From Anaerolineales bacterium (GTDB lineage Bacteria; Chloroflexota; Anaerolineae; Anaerolineales; Villigracilaceae), in NCBI GenBank assembly GCA_015075725.1, contig JABTTV010000001.1, forward strand, positions 1,240,001 through 1,304,000: 64,000 bases of DNA. Reading direction: 5' to 3'. The position numbers were made by a program, and so were the translations under genes. Under the pieces are notes generated by a model. That model ran no database searches. It saw nothing but the letters and a program-made list of their open reading frames with translations, and was not told the DNA's origin. This document shows, in pieces, positions 53,426 to 61,189 of this stretch (position 1 is its first letter; each line of letters opens with the position of its first letter).

Positions 53426-54030
53426 GAGTTTTCCACTGATAATATCTTTTTCAATAATGGCATTGCCGCCATCACCGCCCTTGCCCGGTGACTGAGTCGA
53501 TTCTTTTCCGCCGCATCCAATTCAGCCATCGTTTTTCCCAAACCTGTCAGTAAAAAGATCGGATCGTACCCGAACCCGCCCATGCCGCGTTCTTCGGGGA
53601 TGATCTCGCCGTAACAATCCCCTTCGGCAAATTCAACTTCTCCATTCGGCTTTGCAACTGCAATTGTGGCATGGAAATGTGCCGTCCATGGGCGCGGTTT
53701 GCCATTGAGATTCGCCAAAAGAAAGATTCGTCTGTCTTTATCGTTCGCCCCCGGTTTAGGGGAATATCGTGCCGAATAAAGACCGGGCGCGCCGTCGAGC
53801 GCATTCACTTCGAGGCCTGAATCATCTGCCAGGGAGATCAGTCCGCTGGCTTGAGCGAAGGCGATTGCTTTCTTGGCGGCGTTTTCCCGATAGGTGGAGC
53901 CGTCCTCGTCGACTTCGAGTTGCAGGTTGATTTGTGCGGGCGTAACGAATTCTATGCCGGAGCCTGCGAGCAGTTCCTTGAATTCAACGACCTTGCCCTT
54001 GTTGTTTGTGGCGATGAGAAGTTTGTTCAT
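53422..54030 (-). CDS. rdgB: XTP/dITP diphosphatase RdgB (HAM1 family)
   Basis: The protein has 202 residues. It opens LLIATNNKGKVVEFKELLAG, has LADDSGLEVNALDGAPGLYSARY, and ends with GFGYDPIFLLTGLGKTMAELDAAEKNRLSHRARA. These are the family signatures. It hydrolyses inosine and xanthosine triphosphates to clean the nucleotide pool. Its stop codon lies inside a palindromic repeat, and another copy precedes the start. Confidence 0.95.
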   Translation of the reverse strand: MNKLLIATNNKGKVVEFKELLAGSGIEFVTPAQINLQLEVDEDGSTYRENAAKKAIAFAQASGLISLADDSGLEVNALDGAPGLYSARYSPKPGANDKDRRIFLLANLNGKPRPWTAHFHATIAVAKPNGEVEFAEGDCYGEIIPEERGMGGFGYDPIFLLTGLGKTMAELDAAEKNRLSHRARAVMAAMPLLKKILSVENS

Positions 54031-54039
54031 TTTCTCTAT

Positions 54040-54063
54040 TGTAGGTCACGCTTTTAGCGTGAC
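54040..54063. repeat. GTAGGTCACGC palindrome, copy 2
   Basis: GTAGGTCACGCT and AGCGTGAC enclose TTT. It lies 10 nt upstream of the rdgB start and 5 nt downstream of the queG stop on the same strand. Confidence 0.7.
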
Positions 54064-54067
54064 GATT

Positions 54068-55141
54068 TTATGAATGAGAATTGTCGGGTTGAAAGCCTGA
54101 CCTACTTTTGATTTTATTCATTGCCCATTCCGCATGTTGGCTGACTAGGGTTTCCTCATCTTTTGCCGCAGCTTCGAGAACCGGCAGGTCTTTTTCATTT
54201 CCAGCGTTCCCAACAGCCACCGCGAGATTGCGCAAATAGCCGCGGCGTTTGGCGCGTTTGATTGGGGAACGCTTGAATCTTTGATTGAATTCTGAAGATG
54301 TCATGGTCAAATCGTCGGATAAAACAGGGAGCGGAATGGACGGTTCAAGCCCGGGATCACCCGGCGGCGAGAATCGATTCCACGGGCAGACCTGCTGACA
54401 GATATCACATCCGAAGATCCAATCCCCCATTTTCGGGCGCAATTCTTCAGGGATATCATCCTTGTTTTCGATGGTGAGGTAGGAAATGCAGCGCCGCGAG
54501 TCAATAATGCGGTTTGGGAGAATGCAATTCGTGGGGCAGGCTTCGACGCATCGGGTGCAGGTCCCGCAGTGATCGGTTCGGGATGGCTCATCAACTTCGA
54601 GCTCGATGCCGAGAAAAATTTCTGCGAGCAGGAAGGTCGAACCGGCTTTTGGGTTGATGAGCATGGAGTTTCTGCCGATCCAGCCGAGACCGGCGCGTTG
54701 AGCCAGTTCACGTTCGAGAATCGGACCGGTATCCGTGTAGCAGCGATTGGGAACGGGACGCCCGATCTGTTCTTCGATGAATTGGACGATATCTTTCAAT
54801 CGAGAGGGAATGATGTCGTGGTAGTCGTTTCCCAAGGCATAGGAGGCGATTTGGAAGGAGGAAGTAGGAAGGGTGAGGGATGGTTGGTTGGCGGGGGCAT
54901 AAGGCAACGCCAGCACGAGAATGGATTTGCATCCGGGGAGGATCAGCTTCGGGTCGGCGCGGCGCAATCGGCTTCGTTCCGAGGCGAGGTAATTCATCGT
55001 GCCGTGATGATTCGAATCCAGCCATTTCTGAAAGATGTCAAAGTGTTCGGTCGGCTCGCAAGAAGTAACGCCAGCCAGGATAAATCCCAGCTGGCGCGCT
55101 TTGTCTTTTATGTGTCGGGTGAGTTCGTTTTTATTGGACAA
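54068..55141 (-). CDS. queG: Epoxyqueuosine reductase QueG
   Basis: The protein has 357 residues. Two [4Fe-4S] clusters are marked by CGTCTRCVEACPTNCI and CDICQQVCPWN, after a cobalamin-binding region (YTDTGPILERELAQRAGLGWIG). It performs the last step of queuosine synthesis in tRNA. The C-terminal tail SGFQPDNSHS is encoded by repeat-like DNA. Its first codons overlap the NBR1-Ig lipoprotein gene end by 11 nt. Confidence 0.94.
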   Translation of the reverse strand: MSNKNELTRHIKDKARQLGFILAGVTSCEPTEHFDIFQKWLDSNHHGTMNYLASERSRLRRADPKLILPGCKSILVLALPYAPANQPSLTLPTSSFQIASYALGNDYHDIIPSRLKDIVQFIEEQIGRPVPNRCYTDTGPILERELAQRAGLGWIGRNSMLINPKAGSTFLLAEIFLGIELEVDEPSRTDHCGTCTRCVEACPTNCILPNRIIDSRRCISYLTIENKDDIPEELRPKMGDWIFGCDICQQVCPWNRFSPPGDPGLEPSIPLPVLSDDLTMTSSEFNQRFKRSPIKRAKRRGYLRNLAVAVGNAGNEKDLPVLEAAAKDEETLVSQHAEWAMNKIKSRSGFQPDNSHS

Positions 55142-55766
55142 CGATCTTCACGATAAGAATGAAATCTTTCTTCCCAAAAGGAATGCCCTTGGCGTTCACC
55201 ATTTGCCAATAGCCGGTGTATTCGCCAGCCGTGGAGGGGGCTTTGAACTGGACGGAGACATCCACTTCCTGGCCCGGCGCGACGAGGGATGCAAGCGGAA
55301 CGGGTTGGGCGCCCATCCGTTCGTTGGGAGGCGAGCTATAGGAGAAAATGGGTTTGTAATTTGTATCCCAGGTGCAGATGCCGGTGTTCTTGATCTTCCA
55401 GGTCTTGACGAATTCCTGTCCGGGCGTCATGGGTGTGCCGTCGGGTATGGTGACATCGAGGGTGGCGAGATCGAACGAGTAGTCGTCGCACAGGGCGTCG
55501 GGTGTCAGAGCCGCCTGTGTCGGGTCGAGGGTGAAAAGCGGAACGGCGGTTTCAGTAGGCGGAAGGAATTCCGGAGTGGGCGTCTCGGAAGGGAGAGGCT
55601 GGGATGTGGGTGTGGCGAATGCAGCTGTCAACGTAAATTCAGCCATCACAGTGCTTGCCGCCGAAGTGCGGACGACGTTCACATCCACTGTCGGCTCGAT
55701 GGGGACGGCGGGGGCGCAGGCGGAAAAAAACGCTCCCAGCACAAGAAGGGCAAAGATTTTTTTCAT
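55131..55766 (-). CDS. Lipoprotein with NBR1-type Ig-like domain
   Basis: The protein has 211 residues. The lipobox is AFFSAC, followed by a Thr/Pro linker (residues 40-80). The C-terminal half has PMTPGQEFVKTWKIKNTGICTWDTNYK and STAGEYTGYWQMVNAKGIPFG, the NBR1 Ig-like (PF16158-type) signature, common in Anaerolineae surface proteins. It is probably extracellular, and the partner is unknown. It is tandem with a related lipoprotein upstream. Confidence 0.8.
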   Translation of the reverse strand: MKKIFALLVLGAFFSACAPAVPIEPTVDVNVVRTSAASTVMAEFTLTAAFATPTSQPLPSETPTPEFLPPTETAVPLFTLDPTQAALTPDALCDDYSFDLATLDVTIPDGTPMTPGQEFVKTWKIKNTGICTWDTNYKPIFSYSSPPNERMGAQPVPLASLVAPGQEVDVSVQFKAPSTAGEYTGYWQMVNAKGIPFGKKDFILIVKIVVQ

Positions 55767-55780
55767 GAGTTCCCTGCTTT

Positions 55781-56518
55781 CTATTTCAATACTGCGATGA
55801 TCCGAACCCAGACGAGAGACCCGAAGTATTGACCGGCGTCATCCCGGATTTTGAAATACCAGGTGTAATCCCCGGGTTTGTTGGGCGCCCTCATTGGGAC
55901 GGAAAACGTTCGGTATTCGCCGGGTTTGGTAAAAGGTCCATCCTTGGGTATTGTGTAAGTCTTCGGCAGGACGTACAACGGACCCGTGGAAAACTCCTCG
56001 ATAAATACAAAAGAATAACCTTCATCCCATGCGCATGTGCCAGTGTTGAGGAATTCCCAGTTTTTGGTGAATTCTTCCCCGATCAGGATGGTCTTGCCAT
56101 CGTAGGGGTTGGATTCGCCGACAAGATACCCGTCGTTACAGCCATTCTTGGTGGTGACCGTGCTATACGCGCCCGGCGAGGATGTTGGTGTGACAAGCAG
56201 TCCCGCCTGGGGGGTAAACCCCGGCTGCTGGGTGTTGAAAGTGAAGGGCGTATTCGTTGAGATCCCGAAAGGATCTGTGGTGGAAACTGCAACGGTGTTG
56301 GTCGGCGCAATCGTATTGGTCGGAATCGGCGTTGGAGGAACTGCGGCGGCGGTTTGTGTCGCCTGATCTGCGGCCTGGGTCAAGACCAGTGAGAAAGCCT
56401 GGGTCTGGATCGCGCCGACATCCTGCGCAGGCGGCGGGGTGGCTCCGACATTGCACGAACTTAGAAGCACAGCCGCAACGGCAAAACCTGCCAGCCAGCG
56501 GAACTTACGAAAATTCAT
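55781..56518 (-). CDS. Lipoprotein with NBR1-type Ig-like domain
   Basis: The protein has 245 residues. The signal is FAVAAVLLSSCN, followed by a long Thr/Pro/Gln linker with alternating A-T and P-T words. The Ig-like domain has GEEFTKNWEFLNTGTCAWDEGYSFVF and KPGDYTWYFKIRDDAGQYFGSLVWV. The ATG at 56518 has GGAGG 9 nt upstream and fits the signal peptide; the frame is open 17 codons further. It and its downstream neighbour 14 nt away are probably paralogues from a tandem duplication. Confidence 0.8.
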   Translation of the reverse strand: MNFRKFRWLAGFAVAAVLLSSCNVGATPPPAQDVGAIQTQAFSLVLTQAADQATQTAAAVPPTPIPTNTIAPTNTVAVSTTDPFGISTNTPFTFNTQQPGFTPQAGLLVTPTSSPGAYSTVTTKNGCNDGYLVGESNPYDGKTILIGEEFTKNWEFLNTGTCAWDEGYSFVFIEEFSTGPLYVLPKTYTIPKDGPFTKPGEYRTFSVPMRAPNKPGDYTWYFKIRDDAGQYFGSLVWVRIIAVLK

Positions 56519-56681
56519 GGTGAAACCTCCGTTACTCATCGACTTAATTATAACCCGCCGCGCATCCAAATTTAGCCGGGGTTTTAATCTGCTTACGCCG
56601 TTTTAATCTCATTCATGCGGATTGATTGAATATTCCCCCGTGCAATGACTCTACCATCCGGAATGTGCTCGCCTTTCCGCC

Positions 56682-57905
56682 TCATTCCGGACGTTTGGGA
56701 TTCAGCCTGAAACCCGAATCGTGGTTAAACGCCCCTGCCAGCGGACTCGACTCCAATGCCATCACCCGGCCGTTTGCGAAGAAGGCAAAATCGAATGTGG
56801 TGGCGTCGCCCGCTTTTTTTCCAGGGATGGGCATCAGCCTTGCAGTGAGCGGCTTATTCAAGCGCAAAGCCAGGGCGCAAATATCCAGTAAAAGCGGCGT
56901 GATTTCCTCCGCAGTCACATCGCCCGCCAGCGGAACCGTATCCAACCCGGTGCCGCAGACTGCCGAATAAAGCAAGGCATCTTTCACAGTAAGCACACCC
57001 TCTGCCGCGCGTTTCGCTAAAATCGTATCCTCAAGAATCGGTTGCATGAAACCGTTGAAGCCGATGTGCGGAAAGTCCGCCCGTTCGATTGCATCGGTGA
57101 GAACTGCGGCGGCGGCGAGTGAACCGTGCAGACCGATTTTGGGAACACCCATATTCTCAACTGCCTTCCCAAGCGAATAAGCGTCATCGGGGAAGGGCGC
57201 AAGAGAAAAGTCAATCCCCTTAAACGTGATGCGTGAAGCATGATGCGTAAGCTCTTGCGCAAGTTTGGTGATTGCCTGCCCATGTTTGGTGATCTCTGCA
57301 ATGAGCAGGTTCCGTCCACCGTCTACTGTCTTCTGTCCATGAAATGCATTTACTGCCAGATCCGCACATTCAACCGCAATGCCAAAAGCAGGCTGGTCGG
57401 ATGTGTGATATGCCCCCGGAAAGAATGGCGCATTGGCGCCGACATTTGCCAGCGCGGTGAAATGCAGGTTGGCAAACCCGTCAGGGTCGAGCGGCGCGGA
57501 CCTGACGATGATCTCTGCACAAGCCTTGACCCGTGCCATGTGGATCGTCTGCGCATCTGCCATCACACCGCTGAAGAAAACACCTTCACTCGCCGCGATC
57601 GCATCCGGTATGACCTGATAACTGCGAGGCAGTTCCGGCAGGGCGGGCCCCAGCGCTGCATATGAAATGCCATTCTGTTTCATCACCTGTGCAAAATTCC
57701 CGGCATATTTTGGCAACTCGTCAATATGCTTTTCGCCCAGAAGTTTCGCGAATGAAACCGTCGCCACGCGGACGGTCTGCACTTCGTAGCCAGCCGCCTC
57801 ATACGCGGATTTCGCCCCGGATAAAAAATCTCCCGCTTCACGCAGGATATTTTCTTTCAAGGGATAACCGGGATTGCAGAAATAGGTGATTGAGCGGATC
57901 TTCAT
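56682..57905 (-). CDS. DUF711 family protein
   Basis: The protein has 407 residues. It begins MKIRSITYFCNPGYPL and has GGRNLLIAEITKHG, DFSLAPFPDDAYSLG and SAVCGTGLDTVPLAGD, typical of DUF711 (a PFL-like alpha/beta barrel of unknown function). Two short stretches (VDGGRN and the ELTHHASRITFKG region) are encoded by repeat-like words also found between genes. It overlaps the channel gene by 4 nt and so is part of an operon with it. Confidence 0.83.
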   Translation of the reverse strand: MKIRSITYFCNPGYPLKENILREAGDFLSGAKSAYEAAGYEVQTVRVATVSFAKLLGEKHIDELPKYAGNFAQVMKQNGISYAALGPALPELPRSYQVIPDAIAASEGVFFSGVMADAQTIHMARVKACAEIIVRSAPLDPDGFANLHFTALANVGANAPFFPGAYHTSDQPAFGIAVECADLAVNAFHGQKTVDGGRNLLIAEITKHGQAITKLAQELTHHASRITFKGIDFSLAPFPDDAYSLGKAVENMGVPKIGLHGSLAAAAVLTDAIERADFPHIGFNGFMQPILEDTILAKRAAEGVLTVKDALLYSAVCGTGLDTVPLAGDVTAEEITPLLLDICALALRLNKPLTARLMPIPGKKAGDATTFDFAFFANGRVMALESSPLAGAFNHDSGFRLNPKRPE

Positions 57906-58270
57906 GACAGCTTGTTTTCGTCGTCTCTCTTATCGCCCTGTTTTGTCAAAGGCTTGATCAGCCCGGAGCGCTCGCCCATCAGAATGATAAAGCCGGAGAG
58001 CAGGCCGATCCCCACGAAAATGTAGATCATCGTGAATATCTTACCCGCGTCCGTTTTGGGGTAATAATCCCCATAACCTACGGTAGTGAGAGTGGTGATC
58101 GTGAAATACAGCGAATCGAGCGCGCGCCAGCCTTCCACTTTCGAATAGAACCACGTGCCGAGCAGAAGAATGCCAACGACCCAATAGAAAAGGGCGCGAA
58201 ATTCCCTGTCCTGTAAACCATGCCAAAGACTTCGAAAAAAACGATAGAGCAGAATGAAGAACGCGGGCAT
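57902..58270 (-). CDS. Two-helix potassium channel
   Basis: The protein has 122 residues. Two membrane helices (about 28-46 and 78-98) flank a pore loop with the selectivity filter TTLTTVGYGDYYPK. It matches the minimal Ion_trans_2 fold and lacks RCK or ligand domains. Its start directly follows the stop of the methyltransferase gene. Confidence 0.87.
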   Translation of the reverse strand: MPAFFILLYRFFRSLWHGLQDREFRALFYWVVGILLLGTWFYSKVEGWRALDSLYFTITTLTTVGYGDYYPKTDAGKIFTMIYIFVGIGLLSGFIILMGERSGLIKPLTKQGDKRDDENKLS

Positions 58271-59047
58271 TTAACTCTCCTTTTGATTCCTTTGCCTGAT
58301 GACCTCGAACATCAAAACCGATCCCGCCACCCCGGCATTGAGGGATTCGGTCTCCCCTTTCATGGGAATACTGATCTTTCCATTCGCCACCTTCCGCGCG
58401 TTATCGCTGACCCCTTCCGCTTCGCTTCCGACAATCAAAGCGATTGGCTTTGTTAGATCGGTTTCCCAGAACGGTTGACCGTCCATATCTGCGATGTAAA
58501 CCTTCATTCCGGCTACAGTTTTTTCAATTTCATCCCAACTCATTTCGTGAATTGGAAGACGAAAATGTGCGCCCATACCGGAGCGGAGGACTTTTGGCGC
58601 GAATGCATCCGTCGTTTCGGGCGGAATGAGAACCGCGTCCACGCCCGATGCCGCCGCAGACCTCAACAATGTCCCCAAATTCCCCGGGTCGCGGACCTGG
58701 TCTGGGATGAGGATGAAATTGGGAGATTGGGGAATTGGTAATTGGAGATATTCAACAACCGCGAGAATACCCTGTGGTGCCTCCGTTTCACTAATGGATT
58801 TCATCACACTGGGGGAGACTTCTTCCACATCCACGCCTTTCAACCTTAAGCCTTCAATTTGTAACCTGCCCCTCTCGCTCAACGTCTCATCGTACAAGAC
58901 AATCTCAAATCTCCAATCTCCCTTCGCTGCTTCTTCCACCAATCTCACTCCCTCCACTACAAAGGCTCCAGCTTCGCGGCGTTCTTTGGGGCGTCCCAGT
59001 AGAGCGCGGACGAGCTTTATTTTTGGGTTTTGGTTGGATGTGATCAT
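58271..59047 (-). CDS. TrmH/SpoU-family RNA 2'-O-methyltransferase
   Basis: The protein has 258 residues. The N-terminal substrate-binding domain (KLVRALLGRPKERREAGAFVVEGVRLVEEA) precedes the SPOUT knot: LIPDQVRDPGNLGTLLRSAAASGVDAV, ALIVGSEAEGVS and IPMKGETESLNAGVAGSVLMFE. The RNA target is unknown; it is distinct from the rlmB-type gene at 31729. Two segments (QLPIPQSPNF, GDWRFEIVL) are encoded by repeat-like AATTGG/ATCTCC words. The ATG at 59047 is chosen as closest to the domain. Confidence 0.85.
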   Translation of the reverse strand: MITSNQNPKIKLVRALLGRPKERREAGAFVVEGVRLVEEAAKGDWRFEIVLYDETLSERGRLQIEGLRLKGVDVEEVSPSVMKSISETEAPQGILAVVEYLQLPIPQSPNFILIPDQVRDPGNLGTLLRSAAASGVDAVLIPPETTDAFAPKVLRSGMGAHFRLPIHEMSWDEIEKTVAGMKVYIADMDGQPFWETDLTKPIALIVGSEAEGVSDNARKVANGKISIPMKGETESLNAGVAGSVLMFEVIRQRNQKES

Positions 59048-59082
59048 GGGGAGAGTGAACGTTGAATAGTGAACGGTAATAA

Positions 59083-59667
59083 CTATTCGATTTCCAGTTT
59101 CCAAATCTTCATAAATTCGTCAATCGTTGCCTTGTCAAAGAGCACGATGCGAACTTGCTTCACACTGGAATTCGTATTCTTCTCAAAATTATCTGTAATC
59201 GCCTTGAAGATAATTCCCGCCGCGCGGTCTTTTGGAAAACCGAAGATGCCGGTGGAGATCGCAGGCAAGGAAATAGACTCACACTTTAATTCGTCCGCCA
59301 CTTGCAGAGAACCCGTCACAGCATCATGTAATTTGGAATCCTCGTCCCCGCTTGTGCCCACATCGTGGGTATCGCCCCATACCGGACCCACAGCGTGGAT
59401 CACGTATTTCGCAGGCAGATTCCCGCCCGAGGTCCATGCAGGATGCGCGTGGGAAACCAACCCGTATTTATGGATCCAATCCTCGCTCTCCTGTTGGATC
59501 GCTGGTCCACCTTTCTTCGAGATTGCCCATGCCACCCCGCCGCCGTGCGCAAGATGCTCGTTCGCGGCGTTGACGATGGCATCCACTTCCTCGATGGTGA
59601 TGTCGCCCTGCACGATCTGCAGCAATTGACCTGATGAAAATGTTTTTTCGATCAAAACGGAATTCAT
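59083..59667 (-). CDS. Macro-domain (ADP-ribose-binding) protein
   Basis: The protein has 194 residues. It has VQGDITIEEVDAIVNAANEHLAHGGGVAWAI (the ADP-ribose loop with NAAN and GGGVA), then YVIHAVGP and SLPAISTGIFGFP. It may remove or bind ADP-ribose adducts or O-acetyl-ADP-ribose. The domain occupies most of the protein. It is followed 36 nt later by the methyltransferase gene. Confidence 0.92.
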   Translation of the reverse strand: MNSVLIEKTFSSGQLLQIVQGDITIEEVDAIVNAANEHLAHGGGVAWAISKKGGPAIQQESEDWIHKYGLVSHAHPAWTSGGNLPAKYVIHAVGPVWGDTHDVGTSGDEDSKLHDAVTGSLQVADELKCESISLPAISTGIFGFPKDRAAGIIFKAITDNFEKNTNSSVKQVRIVLFDKATIDEFMKIWKLEIE

Positions 59668-59694
59668 GTGAATATTTTACCCCCGTTAAATATT

Positions 59695-59721
59695 GTAGGG
59701 GCGGGGTAACCCCGCCCCTAC
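59695..59721. repeat. GTAGGGGCGGGGT palindrome
   Basis: Perfect 13-bp arms flank a single A. It lies between the macro-domain gene and rplT and could act as a transcription-termination hairpin for the ribosomal operon, although no T tract follows. Confidence 0.7.
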
Positions 59722-59727
59722 GCATTA

Positions 59728-60069
59728 TTATTTCGTTTGCGCCACCACGGCGGCGAAGGCTTGCGGATTTTTCACTGCGATATCGGCAAGCATCTTGCGG
59801 TTGATCTCGATGTTCGCCTTCTTCATGGCTGCCACCAAACGGCTGTAGGTGGTGCCGTTCAGCCGGGCCGCGGCGTTGATGCGGGCGATCCACAACTTGC
59901 GCAGATCGCGTTTGCGCACGCGGCGGTCGCGGGTCGCATACCAGAGGCTTTTCAACATCGCCTCGTTGGCGCGCTTGAACAAAAAGTGCTTTGCCCCGCG
60001 TTGACCCTTCGTGATCTTCAAAACTTTCTTGTGACGTAAGTGCCCTTGCGGGCCTCCCTTAACGCGCAT
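59728..60069 (-). CDS. rplT: 50S ribosomal protein L20
   Basis: The protein has 113 residues. It has [65 protein letters not shown], the L20 signature; it binds 23S rRNA. The start follows GGAGG 9 nt upstream. It is the third gene of infC-rpmI-rplT. Confidence 0.97.
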   Translation of the reverse strand: MRVKGGPQGHLRHKKVLKITKGQRGAKHFLFKRANEAMLKSLWYATRDRRVRKRDLRKLWIARINAAARLNGTTYSRLVAAMKKANIEINRKMLADIAVKNPQAFAAVVAQTK

Positions 60070-60191
60070 TGTATTTCTACCTCCTGCAAACTCGCGGGCG
60101 TCGGCGGGTCTAACCGCCAGTTGCGCACACCCGAAAGCCGCAAATCAAAATTTACGACGACCGGTCTCGATAAACTCGACCTTCAGGAAGA
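60070..60191 (-). other. rpmI-rplT spacer with hairpin
   Basis: The 122-nt spacer contains GGCGG TTAGA CCCGCC (about 60095-60110 on the minus strand) before the rplT ribosome-binding site. Spacing this long in the L20 operon could serve the known autoregulation by L20, but no specific match is claimed. Confidence 0.4.
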
Positions 60192-60425
60192 TTACTCTTC
60201 CATGTTGGGCGCGAGGCGCTTGATGCGCTTCACGTACTTGCGGCCCTGCACTGTCACCATCTCGCTCAAAAGCGCCTTGGTGCGGTCCGACGTGCGTCGG
60301 CGCAGGTGGCTCTTGCCGCCTTTGGTGCGGACAAGGGTGCCGGAACCCGTCAGGCGAAAACGTTTGGAAGTCGCCTTATGGGTCTTCAATTTATATTTTT
60401 TGCCGGGTTTTGCTTTGCGTGGCAT
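60192..60425 (-). CDS. rpmI: 50S ribosomal protein L35
   Basis: The protein has 77 residues. It has KYKLKTHKATSKRFRLTGSGTLVRTKGGKSH and a basic C-terminal tail; it lies between infC and rplT as in most bacteria. AAGGAG lies 10 nt before the ATG. Confidence 0.96.
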   Translation of the reverse strand: MPRKAKPGKKYKLKTHKATSKRFRLTGSGTLVRTKGGKSHLRRRTSDRTKALLSEMVTVQGRKYVKRIKRLAPNMEE

Positions 60426-60452
60426 CGCATAGACTCCTTTCAGACAAAATAA

Positions 60453-60476
60453 TCCGCGGACATTTCTGCCCGCGGA
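60453..60476 (-). promoter_or_regulatory. Hairpin between infC and rpmI
   Basis: TCCGCGG and CCGCGGA form a 7-bp stem with a 10-nt loop; on the minus strand TTATTTTG follows. It lies 23 nt before the rpmI ribosome-binding site and may modulate the ratio of IF-3 to L35/L20. Confidence 0.45.
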
Positions 60477-60512
60477 CGAATCAACATCTTTGGGTCTTGC
60501 TCTTCGCCCAAA

Positions 60513-61082
60513 CTACGCCTCGGTCTTCGCCTCAGCCTGTTCGGGTTTCTCTTTCTTTTTCGCCGCCCCAGCTTTTGCGGGAGCCATCACCACCAGCATG
60601 GTGCGTCCCTCCATTTGCGGCGGGACTTCGATGACGGCGATATCGGCAAGGTCGGCGGCAATTTCTTTCAAGTCTTCGAGCGCGATCTCGGGGTAATCCA
60701 TTTCGCGTCCCCGGAACTTGACCGTCACCCGCACCTTGTGTCCCTGCCCAAGCCAGCGGCGGGCATCGTCCACTTTGAAGCCGCGATGGGCGGAATTGGT
60801 CTTGGGGCGCAGGCGGATCTCCTTGACCTCGATCTTGGTTTGTGATTTTCTTGCTTCGCGTTCCTTCTTCGCCTTCTCGTAGATGAATTTACCGAAATCC
60901 ATCACGCGGCAGACGGGCGGGTTCGCACCGGGCGAGACCTCTACCAGGTCCATCTCCGCTTCACGTGCGATCTTCAAGGCTTCCTTGATGGAAACGACTC
61001 CCACGTTGCCCCCATCCGGACCGATCAGGCGCACCTCCGCCACGCGGATGCCCTCATTTACTCGAAACTCGTTGGCGCTTAT
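60513..61082 (-). CDS. infC: Translation initiation factor IF-3, apparent AUA start
   Basis: The 189-residue form proposed here starts at an in-frame ATA (61080-61082), preceded at 6 nt by GAGGAG. It adds SANEFRVNEGIR, which matches the usual RVNE-IR start of IF-3. The next canonical start, GTG at 61043, would delete it. The core is VAEVRLIGPDGGNVGVV, NPPVCRVMDFGKFIYEKAKK, RPKTNSAHRGFKVDDARRWLGQG and VTVKFRGREM. Rare start codons are typical of infC and part of IF-3 autoregulation. The C-terminus is an Ala/Lys/Glu tail. Confidence 0.85.
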   Translation of the reverse strand: MSANEFRVNEGIRVAEVRLIGPDGGNVGVVSIKEALKIAREAEMDLVEVSPGANPPVCRVMDFGKFIYEKAKKEREARKSQTKIEVKEIRLRPKTNSAHRGFKVDDARRWLGQGHKVRVTVKFRGREMDYPEIALEDLKEIAADLADIAVIEVPPQMEGRTMLVVMAPAKAGAAKKKEKPEQAEAKTEA

Positions 61083-61110
61083 ATGCTTCTCCTCTTGCTT
61101 TTAGACAAAA

Positions 61111-61136
61111 ACAAACCCAGCTCTTGGCTGGTTTTT
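61111..61136. terminator. Hairpin upstream of infC (terminator or attenuator)
   Basis: CCAGC (61117-61121) and GCTGG (61127-61131) with a 5-nt loop are flanked by T-rich runs in both directions; on the infC strand GTTTGTTTTT follows. It can end the upstream hydrolase gene. A TATTAT at 61146-61151 on the infC strand would put the hairpin in an infC leader. Confidence 0.5.
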
Positions 61137-61189
61137 AGCGGGCGAATAATACCATGAAGGCGGGGGAGTCGTCAACGAAAATGCCCGGA

